From a virus, in IMG/VR virus record IMGVR_UViG_3300028883_000095, positions 1 through 35,246 of that record: a DNA stretch of 35,246 bases. One strand, written 5' to 3'. Positions 8,181-15,494 of this stretch are shown here, one piece after another (within the stretch, counting starts at the first letter, position 1; each line of letters begins with the position of its first letter). The notes under the pieces are model-generated. The model made no database searches, had not been told where the DNA came from, and worked only from the letters and a program-made list of their open reading frames with translations. The translations under genes and the position numbers were made by a program.

Positions 8181-8283
8181 CTCCGACCCCCGCTTGTGTT
8201 TGTATGTCCTCTTTTTGAAAATTCTCACAGCATTTTCCGTTACATTCGTTTAGAATCAACAACTTACAGGCGAAAAAAAATCA

Positions 8284-8300
8284 TGCACAAAAATTGTGCA
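8284..8300. promoter_or_regulatory. 17-bp palindrome, candidate operator
   Basis: TGCACAAAAATTGTGCA is a perfect inverted repeat with 7-bp arms and a 3-bp centre. Its size and symmetry fit a site for a dimeric helix-turn-helix protein. A Cro/C1-type HTH protein is encoded about 600 bp downstream at 8915, which makes it a natural candidate ligand. This is inference from symmetry and proximity. Confidence 0.4.
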
Positions 8301-8327
8301 AATCGACACAGGCGATTCTAAGGCGAT

Positions 8328-8370
8328 TTTTTTTCTGAGAATTGAAAGCAATTTTCGTTCCAGAAAAAAA
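8328..8370. other. Long inverted repeat containing an inverted sigma-54-like site
   Basis: Arms TTTTTTTCTG (8328-8337) and CAGAAAAAAA (8361-8370) are perfectly complementary. An inner pair AATTG/CAATT (8340-8344 and 8349-8353) could extend the hairpin. Read on the minus strand, 8363-8346 gives CTGGAACGAAAATTGCTT: GG, a 10-bp gap, then GC. This differs from the sigma-54 consensus mainly by A instead of C after GG. It closely resembles the + strand promoter at 8077, including the preceding T-run. It may be a second promoter facing the first, a duplicated protein-binding site, or a hairpin terminator. Confidence 0.5.
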
Positions 8371-8420
8371 GTTTCAATTTTTTTTCGGGGTGCGTCATCC
8401 CGCGGTGATACCATGTTTTC

Positions 8421-8834
8421 ATGAATTTATTCACAGGGGAAACAAAGAGAAAAACGGGGTGTTCCCGGTGCGGAAATCCCCGGTTCAAACCCGACCCCTC
8501 GAACCCGTTCCCGTACTGTGACGAATGCGAGATTTGTGCAGATTGCGGGGGTGCAAAAATCTTTGAGGGGAAACCCTGCAAAAAATGTTATGGTCGCGGA
8601 TACGTGGTCAAAAATGTCAAAACATGGGGACCGTCCGTCGGGGGCGGTTACGATTACGATGAGGAATCGGACGAGTTTTTTTCCGACGATGTGTTGCTCG
8701 ATGAGGACATCGAATTGATCTCTCTCGAAGATTTGGCAGATGAGGAATTCGCCGAGTTCGATGAGATCGAGGACGATTATTTTGACGACGATTTTGACGA
8801 CGATGACGATTCGTATGACGAGTTGAGTGTATAA
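8421..8834 (+). CDS. Zinc-ribbon protein with acidic tail
   Basis: This 137-residue protein has an N-terminal cysteine-rich region: CSRCG, CDEC, CADCGG and CKKCYGRGY. The last two resemble the CxxCxGxG repeats of DnaJ-type zinc domains, so two zinc sites are likely. The second half (about residues 75-137) is extremely acidic, with runs of D and E (for example DDDFDDDDD), as in DNA-mimic or scaffold-like tails. It is the first gene after the sigma-54 promoter and precedes the HTH gene. No strong Shine-Dalgarno is visible. Function is unknown; binding a basic partner is a guess from charge. Confidence 0.7.
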   Translation: MNLFTGETKRKTGCSRCGNPRFKPDPSNPFPYCDECEICADCGGAKIFEGKPCKKCYGRGYVVKNVKTWGPSVGGGYDYDEESDEFFSDDVLLDEDIELISLEDLADEEFAEFDEIEDDYFDDDFDDDDDSYDELSV

Positions 8835-8837
8835 TCG
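8822..8837 (+). promoter_or_regulatory. Possible -10 element upstream of the HTH gene
   Basis: GTTGAGTGTATAATCG contains a perfect TATAAT (8830-8835) that overlaps the stop codon of the preceding gene. It resembles the promoter-like elements at 20421 and 21153. No good -35 box is found at the normal distance. It would give a leader of about 70 nt for the gene at 8915. Confidence 0.3.
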
Positions 8838-8914
8838 GCGAAGAAAAAACGGGGCGTGGTTTTCGAACTATGTCACAGTCTTGTGTTTAGATTGTGAGCA
8901 ATTTGAGGGAAGAT

Positions 8915-9283
8915 ATGAAAAATTTTGTATCAGTGACGGCAAGAGGTGAATTAATTTTACAAGACGAACCCGCGTCCGAACTTCTTATCACGGATGACGG
9001 TGAGATTTTGTCGGACAAACTGAAAGCAGGCGAACGACTCGGCACAATGCTCGAACGTAAGCGCAACGAACTCGGAATGTCAATCGAGGATCTGGTTAAA
9101 GAATTACCGATCCGGGAAAGCGCATACAAGGGGATCGAGGACGGATACAATGTCGCTCCCCCTGATGACGTAATCGAGGCAATTGCCGAGGCTTTGAAAC
9201 TTGATCCTGACGAATTGAAAAAACTCGCATCGCTCGACAAGTCTGATCCTGTGACATATTATCCCGAACCTGCCGGATATTAA
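8915..9283 (+). CDS. Cro/C1-type helix-turn-helix protein
   Basis: This 122-residue protein has an unknown N-terminal segment (about 50 residues, VTARGELILQDEP...) and then an XRE/lambda-repressor-like HTH domain from about residue 53 to 110. The features are the ERLGTMLERKRNELGMS helix start, the turn SIEDLVKELPI, the recognition region ESAYKGIEDG, and a closing helix ALKLDPDELKKLA. I chose ATG 8915 because GAGGGA lies about 6 nt upstream; GTG 8894 lacks that. The gene sits 3 bp before the protease gene, so it is co-expressed with head genes, which is unusual for a repressor. It could autoregulate the capsid operon or be a virion-associated DNA-binding protein. Confidence 0.75.
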   Translation: MKNFVSVTARGELILQDEPASELLITDDGEILSDKLKAGERLGTMLERKRNELGMSIEDLVKELPIRESAYKGIEDGYNVAPPDDVIEAIAEALKLDPDELKKLASLDKSDPVTYYPEPAGY

Positions 9284-9286
9284 ACA

Positions 9287-10564
9287 ATGAAAAAGCAATT
9301 GAAAACTCATCTCGACAATTTGAAACTGCTCTCGGTCGAAACAACGATCGAAATGCAAATCGTCGCCGGGGGTGTGAGGACTCAACATCCGTTTGTTGCT
9401 CTCGTCACATACGCGGGGAAATCAAGTGATCATCCGGTCGGCGGAACTGAAATGATCGACGGCGGACCGTATCGGGTTTTTATCCCGGCGGATCTTATGC
9501 GTCGCAAAATAAAGGAACTTGAAGGGTGTCCGGTTTTCGCCGAGGCGGAACTTGACTCTCACAACAAAACAAAATCTGTCGGGGAATTCACGAGTGCATG
9601 GGTCGAACCTATGGACACTCCCGACGGGCGCATCGTACTCGCATCGCGGGCATCGGGTTTGCTGTCACGAGATGTCAATCCCGAACTGGTCGACAAAATC
9701 ATAGCGTCAGCGCGTGATCAGAAACTCGGCTTTTCGTATGATATGAAAAATATTCATTTCACACTTGAAGCGCATGAGGTGTTCCCGGAAATCAAGGTCG
9801 TGAAAGTGATCGACTTTGCATGGGACGGGGCGACTATTTTGAGGCGAGATGTCGCCGCGTATCAATTCACGGAACTCGCCGCACGAGAAAAAGAAACTCA
9901 CGCGGACTCACAAAAAGAGGTTAAGCAAAAAATGGACGAAAAAGAAAAACAAGCAATGCTCGACTCGATTGCGACGGCTGTCGCGAATGGTGTTGAGCCT
10001 TTAAGTGCGAAAATGAAAGAGATCGAAGACAAGGTCAACGGTCTCGCCGCGTCAAAAACCGCAAAAGATCCCGTCGAAAAAGTTGAGGCGGGCGAATCCG
10101 GTTCTCAAAAGATCGGGACAATCGACGAACTCGTCGAAGGTATCACCGCAGGACTCAAAACTGTGATCGATCCTTTGACTGAAAAAATCGATACTTTTAT
10201 CACTGCATCGAAAGAAAAAGCCGAACCTGTCAAAGAGGACAAGGTCGAGGAAAAGATTGACGAAACAAAAGCCGAAAAAGCCGACGACGACAAAAAGGTC
10301 AAAGAGCCTGAAAAGGTCGACAGCGAATCCGGGTTTCGTACTTCCCTCGATGCCGCCTCTTTGATCCTGCTCGCAAAATACACAGACGAGAGTTTCGAGG
10401 ACAACTCCGAGGAAATCACGCCTGATCAACTCAATGCCGCCTGTAAGAAAATCGGCGCGGACAAGAGTTTGAGCAAACAGGACAAAGACAAAATGATTTC
10501 GCTGTTGAGTCAAAAAAGGCGGGATATGCTCCGGCAGGAATTCCGTCAGGGACTCGCTCGATAA
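9287..10564 (+). CDS. Capsid maturation protease fused to scaffold
   Basis: The first about 200 of 425 residues look like a head maturation serine protease. They include a conserved His in ELDSHNKTK (H92) and a Ser in LGFSYDM (S150), with the His-then-Ser order and about 60-residue spacing seen in HK97-type prohead proteases. The rest is a charged, helix-rich, lysine and glutamate-heavy region (about 205-350) with the character of an internal scaffold. It ends in a helical tail (about 370-425). The protease would release the scaffold and trim capsid subunits inside the procapsid. The gene directly precedes the major capsid gene. Its N-terminus (MKKQLKTHLDNLK) resembles the capsid protein's N-terminus. 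Confidence 0.8.
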   Translation: MKKQLKTHLDNLKLLSVETTIEMQIVAGGVRTQHPFVALVTYAGKSSDHPVGGTEMIDGGPYRVFIPADLMRRKIKELEGCPVFAEAELDSHNKTKSVGEFTSAWVEPMDTPDGRIVLASRASGLLSRDVNPELVDKIIASARDQKLGFSYDMKNIHFTLEAHEVFPEIKVVKVIDFAWDGATILRRDVAAYQFTELAAREKETHADSQKEVKQKMDEKEKQAMLDSIATAVANGVEPLSAKMKEIEDKVNGLAASKTAKDPVEKVEAGESGSQKIGTIDELVEGITAGLKTVIDPLTEKIDTFITASKEKAEPVKEDKVEEKIDETKAEKADDDKKVKEPEKVDSESGFRTSLDAASLILLAKYTDESFEDNSEEITPDQLNAACKKIGADKSLSKQDKDKMISLLSQKRRDMLRQEFRQGLAR

Positions 10565-10626
10565 GCATCGCGTTTTTGTGAAAGGCAACGTTTAACAATT
10601 AAACATTTTTGAGGTGCAGATATAAC

Positions 10627-11751
10627 ATGAATAAGCAAACATTACTCGCTCATCTCCAAACCCTGAAAGCATCGGGGAAAACTGATGTCAAAACAGACAT
10701 CATTGTCAACGGTGCAGAGGCGGGGGCGGCTCTTGAGGGTGATATTCAATCCCTGCTCGCTTCCGCGCAGGCTGGAACTCTCCCGTATGGGCTGAAAGCG
10801 TCAACAACATTTTCAAACGGTGCGATCCTGATCGACGAATATGACAACATGGTTTTCGACGACCTGCGTCGGAATTTCCCTGTATGGTCACGAATCGACA
10901 AACGCCTCGCTCCGGGTGAAACAACAGGCGGATTCGATCAGACCGCTATTGCCGCCGCAAGACACGCCGCAGTGCGGACCCTGTCTTTCTCCGGTACATC
11001 TCCCACGAGGTCCGCAAGGACTCGCCGGGACATCAAAGCGATCGTCGCTGATCTGTCGTTCACAATGTTCGACCGTTCCGTGTATCAACAGCAAGGACGG
11101 AGATTCGGAAGTCTTGAACAAAAAGACATCAACGATCTCGTCAATGCCTGTTTGAACAGGTGGAACACGACATTCTACACAGGCGATGCAACCGGGACAC
11201 CGACACAGTTCGACGGACTGCGGAGTCTGGTCACAGGTGCGGCAACTGTCGAGGATACAACCTCGATCGTTCTCGCGATCAATGACCGCATCACCTCAAT
11301 GGTCAACAACACGACAAAAATGGTGAGACCGACCGCGATTTACTGCAACGCTGTCATTCAGTTCAGAATTGAACAGGAACTCCTGAAAATGGGACATAAA
11401 CTCGTTTATGCTCCGATTCAGGTCGGACAGGCAGTTTTTCAGGTTGCTCAAATGTCAACCCCTGTCGGAATGCTCCCCCTGATCGTTGATCCGTTCAACG
11501 CCTCAGTCGCCGGGACTCCGACTGTGTATCCGACGTTCATCGTGAGCGAGGACAAGCTGTCTTGGCAGTATGTCGAGCCTCTCGGAGCGTCCGGTCCTGA
11601 TCCGAAAACTTTCGAGATTTCTCTCGCGAATGATCTCGATCAGGAATACAAAACAGTGATGTTCGGTGCGCTGGAACTACTCGGCGGAACTTCTCATCAC
11701 TATCGGCTGAACATTGAGGATCGCTCAACTGTTGTTGATCCTAGCGCGTAA
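10627..11751 (+). CDS. Major capsid protein, HK97-fold type
   Basis: The 374-residue product follows the protease-scaffold gene and has the length of an HK97-fold capsid subunit. It has an N-terminal helical segment (about residues 1-60) and an E-loop-like stretch rich in G/T/R (about 95-135). Central helices follow with NRWNTTFYTGDATGTPTQFDGL, a T-G-x-P-x-x-x-x-G-L pattern common in such proteins. The C-terminal region is a beta-rich axial domain. I chose ATG 10627, with GAGGTG upstream; an in-frame TTG at 10609 overlaps that site. A terminator follows 30 bp downstream. Family identity rests on context and general pattern rather than a diagnostic motif. Confidence 0.8.
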   Translation: MNKQTLLAHLQTLKASGKTDVKTDIIVNGAEAGAALEGDIQSLLASAQAGTLPYGLKASTTFSNGAILIDEYDNMVFDDLRRNFPVWSRIDKRLAPGETTGGFDQTAIAAARHAAVRTLSFSGTSPTRSARTRRDIKAIVADLSFTMFDRSVYQQQGRRFGSLEQKDINDLVNACLNRWNTTFYTGDATGTPTQFDGLRSLVTGAATVEDTTSIVLAINDRITSMVNNTTKMVRPTAIYCNAVIQFRIEQELLKMGHKLVYAPIQVGQAVFQVAQMSTPVGMLPLIVDPFNASVAGTPTVYPTFIVSEDKLSWQYVEPLGASGPDPKTFEISLANDLDQEYKTVMFGALELLGGTSHHYRLNIEDRSTVVDPSA

Positions 11752-11780
11752 GCGTTGACAGTGTTCCGTGTATAATATAA

Positions 11781-11811
11781 ACAGGGCGGGCATTTCGCCC
11801 GTCCTGTTTTG
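11781..11811 (+). terminator. Intrinsic terminator after the capsid gene
   Basis: ACAGGGCGGGC, a short loop, then GCCCGTCCTGT form an 11-bp GC-rich stem with one G-U pair, followed by TTTT. It lies 30 bp after the capsid stop codon, so it would reduce transcription of downstream genes relative to capsid. A TATAAT sits just upstream at 11771-11776, but no -35 box is correctly spaced. Confidence 0.8.
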
Positions 11812-11852
11812 ATCAAAATCGATTTCGCATCGAAAATCAAAAGGTGGCACAA

Positions 11853-12509
11853 ATGAAAAAGTTCAAGGTTTATCTCAAAGATCATTACGCGGGCGAAGTC
11901 ACCGCGAAAACCGTGACAAAGTATGACGACGGGACAACGTCGTCACATCTCGACATTCTCAAAGTATTTCCCGAAGAGCATGAGGCATCGGGACAGATAC
12001 TCGCTTATTTCGTCATCGCAACACCGGGACAACGTGACGCGTTGTGGTCTTCCGGGCTGGCGTGCAACCGCGCGTCCGCAATGGGACTAATTGCTCCGCC
12101 GCTGTCAAAGGGCGACGCGCCTGTCCTGCATGATGACCCGATCCCTGCACATCACAAAATCGGAGACGATGTTGAGATCGTCGACGATCCGTCCGACACT
12201 CAGGCATTTGATGACGAGTTCGAACTCGACATCGAGGACGAGGTCATCATGACGGACGAGGTCGAGACTCTCCCGGAAGAGGTTGAAAAACCCGCTCCCG
12301 ATCCCGCTCCCTCTCCGACTCAGGAAAAGATCGCCGCCGTGGTGAAAATCGCTCCGCCGATCATGGCGAAGTTGAAAAAAGCGGGCATCGTCACAGTCGC
12401 CGACGCGGTTGACATGACGATCGAGGATCTCGAAAAGATTCCCGGCATCGGGAAATCGACATCCTCGCGCCTGTTCAACGCACTCAACAAATACAGGGCG
12501 AAAAAATAA
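11853..12509 (+). CDS. Helix-hairpin-helix domain protein following capsid
   Basis: This 218-residue protein has an unrecognised N-terminal domain of about 90 residues, then a very acidic linker (about 105-150, rich in D and E with prolines). The C-terminal about 55 residues are a classic helix-hairpin-helix unit with LEKIPGIGKSTSSRL, the non-specific DNA-binding hairpin found in polymerases and recombination proteins. I chose ATG 11853, with AAGGTGG upstream; GTG 11844 overlaps that site. It follows the capsid terminator and precedes the glycosyltransferases. A virion-associated DNA-contacting role or a head completion role is plausible but unproven. Confidence 0.75.
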   Translation: MKKFKVYLKDHYAGEVTAKTVTKYDDGTTSSHLDILKVFPEEHEASGQILAYFVIATPGQRDALWSSGLACNRASAMGLIAPPLSKGDAPVLHDDPIPAHHKIGDDVEIVDDPSDTQAFDDEFELDIEDEVIMTDEVETLPEEVEKPAPDPAPSPTQEKIAAVVKIAPPIMAKLKKAGIVTVADAVDMTIEDLEKIPGIGKSTSSRLFNALNKYRAKK

Positions 12510-12513
12510 TCTT

Positions 12514-13218
12514 ATGATCGGCGCGATCGTGTCGTATCACAATCAATCAGATACAATTGACGGGTGCATCAAATCGATCGAAAAACAATGCGAAACACTC
12601 GACTGTCGGGTGATCGTGTATGTCATCGACGACGCGTCCGCGCCGAAACTCTCTCTGTCAAAATCCCTGTACTCGCTCCCGGTTGCGTGCGTGCGAGCCT
12701 CTCACAACGTGGGGGTTCAGCGGGTGCGCAATTTTGGTTTTCATTTGATGAAAAAACACTCGCCGGAATACGTGATTTTTGTTGATGGTGATGTTGAATT
12801 CGCCGACGGTGCATTCTCGAAAATGAAAGCCGCGATCGAGACAGGCGGGGACGGTGTCGCGTACGCGTACGGACATTTTTCCCGGAGAGGTGCATTGACC
12901 GGGAGACAGGTTTCCGCGCCGTTCTCTGCGGAACGGTTGCGCCGATACAATTACATTTCCACGATGAGCCTGATCAAATACAACATACTGGCGAAAACTT
13001 ATCCGCGACCGTTTGTTGAGGACGAGGATCGTTTTCAGGATTGGAGTCTCTGGTTGCGCCTCTTGAACCGAGGATATACCGGGGCATTCGTGAACTCGGT
13101 TTTGTTCTCCGCGTACTTTTCGGGGGACGGGATCTCGACAAACAGCGTCGTGGATTATCAGGAATGGCGGCGAATTGTTCATGAGCGATACAACCAAACT
13201 CAAAAAGGTGTTTGTTAA
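12514..13218 (+). CDS. Family 2 glycosyltransferase
   Basis: This 234-residue GT-A glycosyltransferase starts with the family 2 strand IGAIVSYHNQSDTIDGCIKSI, followed by VIDDAS. The metal-binding DGD motif is at residues 91-93 in FVDGDVEF. The acceptor-side acidic motif VEDEDRFQDWSLWLRL is at about 168-183. It would transfer a sugar from a nucleotide donor with inversion. The gene lies 4 bp after the helix-hairpin-helix gene and overlaps the next gene. No membrane segments are present, so it is a soluble enzyme. The acceptor is unknown; virion protein decoration is inferred from location. Confidence 0.85.
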   Translation: MIGAIVSYHNQSDTIDGCIKSIEKQCETLDCRVIVYVIDDASAPKLSLSKSLYSLPVACVRASHNVGVQRVRNFGFHLMKKHSPEYVIFVDGDVEFADGAFSKMKAAIETGGDGVAYAYGHFSRRGALTGRQVSAPFSAERLRRYNYISTMSLIKYNILAKTYPRPFVEDEDRFQDWSLWLRLLNRGYTGAFVNSVLFSAYFSGDGISTNSVVDYQEWRRIVHERYNQTQKGVC

Positions 13219-14902
13219 TGCGTCCGGGGAACTTGTCGCCGGGGGTCCGGTTCGCAAGGTGTACTCGACGGACTGCGGGAATTATATCAACTGCACTCCC
13301 CGCGAAATCAAAATCCTCGAACGCAACAACCTGATCTGTCAACCTGCGACCCGCCGATTTGTTGACATTATTCTCATCAAGTACGGGCAACCCGAACTTG
13401 AAAAACAATGTATTGACTCGATCCGCAAACACACGGATCTCAACAAACACGTCCTCACCGATGTCGACAACAAAAAGATCGACAAAAATCTCGGTGCGAT
13501 CTGGAACGATTTGATCGAGGCGAGTGAGGCTCCGTTCGTCCTGTTGCTGAACACGGACACAATCATCACCGGGGACGGTTGGCTCGACGAGTTGCTCGAT
13601 GTTGCGTGCATCACACGCGCCGACGCTGTCGGACCGATGACGGACAAATGCGGAATCAATTATCAAGTCTGTGAGAAACCTGCTTTCCGACAACTGCGTT
13701 CGTTTCGAGAGGTGTCGCAACTCTCCGGGTTTTGTGTGTTGTTGAAAAAAGAATCTTGGGAGAGTGCCGGAAAGTTCCCGGAATTTTTCCCGTTTTACGG
13801 ACAAGAGTCCGACCTGATGGACCGACTTGATAAAAAAATACTATGCAAAAATGTTTTCGTCCATCACCTCGCCGGGGGAACAATCAAACACACTCCGGGG
13901 AGAGATCAGGGAAAAGAGAAAAAGTTGTCTCTCGACGTGTACAAAAAGGTCAAGGCGTTCGACTTCAAATCGCAACGTTTGCTCGTCCTCGGATCGGGAC
14001 AGGGAAACAAGTTTCCTCTCTGGCGGGGACTCGATCAAGGTTGTTCCGAGATCGTTCGCCGGGGCGGGAGAGCGAGACATATTTGTCTCGATGATCTGCA
14101 CAATCAAGAGATGAGGGAAAAGGTCGAGGCATTCAGTCCGACCGCGGCTCTCGTGGTTTGCACGAACCCGACGAGGCTGATTGAAAGCGCGGACAGTATT
14201 CGCTCCCTGCGGTGTCCTGTCGGGCTGTGGCACAACGATCTCCGACCTGTGCATACAGAGTATCGCGCATTGAGAAAGTGCTTTGAGAGGCTGTTTTTAT
14301 GCTGGCAATCGTCCCGCGGAGAATATGATCTCGATCAGTGGGAGAGGGAGATCGGCGCACCGACTCAATATATGCCGCAAGGGTCGGTCATCAACCCGTA
14401 TTTGAGACAACCGAAAATCTCCCGGCGGGGAATTTTTATCGGGAATACAGATTGCGGGAAGTATCACACAGGGCGCAAAAAACTGTTCAAAGACTTGGGG
14501 ATTGATGTCATCAATGAACCGGGGAAAAAACGATTGATGATCGAGCAACAATCTCCCGTCCTGTACAGGTCGGCGAAATTCTCGTTCGCGATGTCCCCTG
14601 ATGTTCCGGGATACAACTCCCTGCGGATGTATAACGTCCTCGCATACGGGGGATGCTTATTCGTCAAGAGATTCGACGGTGTCGAGAAACTGGTCGCCGA
14701 CGGAGAGGACGCAATTGTTTTCGACAGCGCAGAGGATGCCCGGAAAAAAATGAACATTCTCGACAATGACCTGTTCACGAGAGAACGAGTCGCCCGGAGC
14801 GGCTGGCGATTACAACAAGCAAAACATACGGGGCTGTGGCGGATGCTCAATATGACGCATTCGTTGAATACAGGTGATTATTCTTTTTGGGGTGAATTAT
14901 GA
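13181..14902 (+). CDS. Two-domain glycosyltransferase: family 2 plus CgeB-like GT-B
   Basis: This 573-residue protein appears to be two enzymes in one. Residues about 55-265 are a GT2-like domain with the metal-binding motif NTDT (124-127) in LLLNTDTII and a GQESDLMDRL segment. Residues about 275-560 are a GT-B-like domain with LLVLGSGQGN at the start. Near its end it has YNSLRMYNVLAYGGCLF and the RFDGVEKLVADGEDAIVF segment, which is typical of the CgeB-like glycosyltransferase family. The first about 50 residues are extra. I chose ATG 13181, inside the end of the previous gene; the upstream TTG 13175 is less likely. It overlaps the methyltransferase start as ATGA. Two activities suggest it builds a disaccharide or a short chain. 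Confidence 0.8.
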   Translation: MSDTTKLKKVFVNASGELVAGGPVRKVYSTDCGNYINCTPREIKILERNNLICQPATRRFVDIILIKYGQPELEKQCIDSIRKHTDLNKHVLTDVDNKKIDKNLGAIWNDLIEASEAPFVLLLNTDTIITGDGWLDELLDVACITRADAVGPMTDKCGINYQVCEKPAFRQLRSFREVSQLSGFCVLLKKESWESAGKFPEFFPFYGQESDLMDRLDKKILCKNVFVHHLAGGTIKHTPGRDQGKEKKLSLDVYKKVKAFDFKSQRLLVLGSGQGNKFPLWRGLDQGCSEIVRRGGRARHICLDDLHNQEMREKVEAFSPTAALVVCTNPTRLIESADSIRSLRCPVGLWHNDLRPVHTEYRALRKCFERLFLCWQSSRGEYDLDQWEREIGAPTQYMPQGSVINPYLRQPKISRRGIFIGNTDCGKYHTGRKKLFKDLGIDVINEPGKKRLMIEQQSPVLYRSAKFSFAMSPDVPGYNSLRMYNVLAYGGCLFVKRFDGVEKLVADGEDAIVFDSAEDARKKMNILDNDLFTRERVARSGWRLQQAKHTGLWRMLNMTHSLNTGDYSFWGEL

Positions 14903-15435
14903 TCAAAATCAATTTGGGGTGTGGACGAAAACGGTTTCACAAACAAGGATACATCAATATTGATGTATCTCCCGGATGTGAGCCGGACGTTTTGCTCGAC
15001 GTTGAACATGACCCTCTCCCGTATGCGGACAACACCGCGACGGAGATTGTCGCGGACAACCTGTTCGAGCATTTCGAGGATCTCGTGTTTGTCTTGAACG
15101 AATGTCATAGGGTTCTCATGATGGGCGGCAGATTATGGTTTCGTGTACCTGCGGCGGATCGGTTTGAGTATGCGACAGAACACGCGCCGCACGGTGTCGA
15201 CAAGCGAAACGAGGCAATCAAAATTGTGATGTGGGGAGCGTTCCGAGATCCGACACACAAAAAGTTTTTCTGTGAGGGGACGTTCGACTATTGGAACGCA
15301 GAACATCCGACGTTCAAAAATTACGGCGGACCCTCTTATAATTTCAAACCGTGGACGGTTGATCTGAAAGTCACACACAACCCGTCGAACGGTTTGTTTT
15401 TTTACGATGCGATGCAGTTCCCGGTGAAGGTGTAA
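14899..15435 (+). CDS. SAM-dependent methyltransferase, class I
   Basis: This 178-residue protein shows the class I methyltransferase signature: motif I INLGCGRKRF (near residue 5), the acidic residue after the second strand in YINIDVSPG, and DPLPYADNTATEIVADNLFEHF. It also has HRVLMMGGRLWFRVP, the usual Methyltransf_11 pattern. The start overlaps the preceding stop as ATGA, so it is coupled to the bifunctional glycosyltransferase. A role methylating the sugar or its attachment site is suggested by context. DNA methylation is unlikely, since no target recognition domain is present. Confidence 0.85.
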   Translation: MIKINLGCGRKRFHKQGYINIDVSPGCEPDVLLDVEHDPLPYADNTATEIVADNLFEHFEDLVFVLNECHRVLMMGGRLWFRVPAADRFEYATEHAPHGVDKRNEAIKIVMWGAFRDPTHKKFFCEGTFDYWNAEHPTFKNYGGPSYNFKPWTVDLKVTHNPSNGLFFYDAMQFPVKV

Positions 15436-15473
15436 ACCCCTGTTTAACGCGTCGAGGATCGCTCTCACGCGAC
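15434..15473 (+). repeat. Repeated stem-loop element, copy B
   Basis: This 40-bp element between the methyltransferase and the next glycosyltransferase matches copy C (20371-20410) over almost its full length, including AAACCCCTGTTTAA and CGAGGATCGCTC. It can fold as CGCGT...ACGCG with an inner GAG/CTC pair around GATCG. TTTT follows, so it might act as a weak terminator here. Confidence 0.7.
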
Positions 15474-15494
15474 TTTTGAAAAAGGTGAATACAA

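Larger units (their letters stand above)
8039..8420. other. 382-bp non-coding regulatory gap
   Basis: No credible gene lies here on either strand. The region is AT-rich with long T and A runs, unlike its neighbours. It holds a consensus sigma-54 promoter (8077-8094, +), an inverted near-copy of it (8346-8363, -), a copy of the repeated element (8162-8180), a 17-bp palindrome (8284-8300) and a long inverted repeat (8328-8370). Two loosely similar AATCAACA/ACTT segments occur near 8132 and 8255. It separates the portal/MuF block from the capsid block, so it is probably the main control region for capsid genes. Confidence 0.7.

Noticed and set aside
11718-11732. GAGGATCGCTCA at the end of the capsid gene, resembling the repeated element
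   Set aside because: Only 12 bp match, without the stem arms, and the sequence is explained by the capsid coding frame.
11755-11776. TTGACA followed by TATAAT after the capsid gene
   Set aside because: The spacer is only 10 bp, too short for a sigma-70 promoter, and a terminator hairpin follows at once. Kept only as a loose match to the -10-like motif.
13218-13260. ATG at 13218 as start of the bifunctional glycosyltransferase
   Set aside because: It is out of frame with the 573-residue protein; the frame requires a start at or near 13181.
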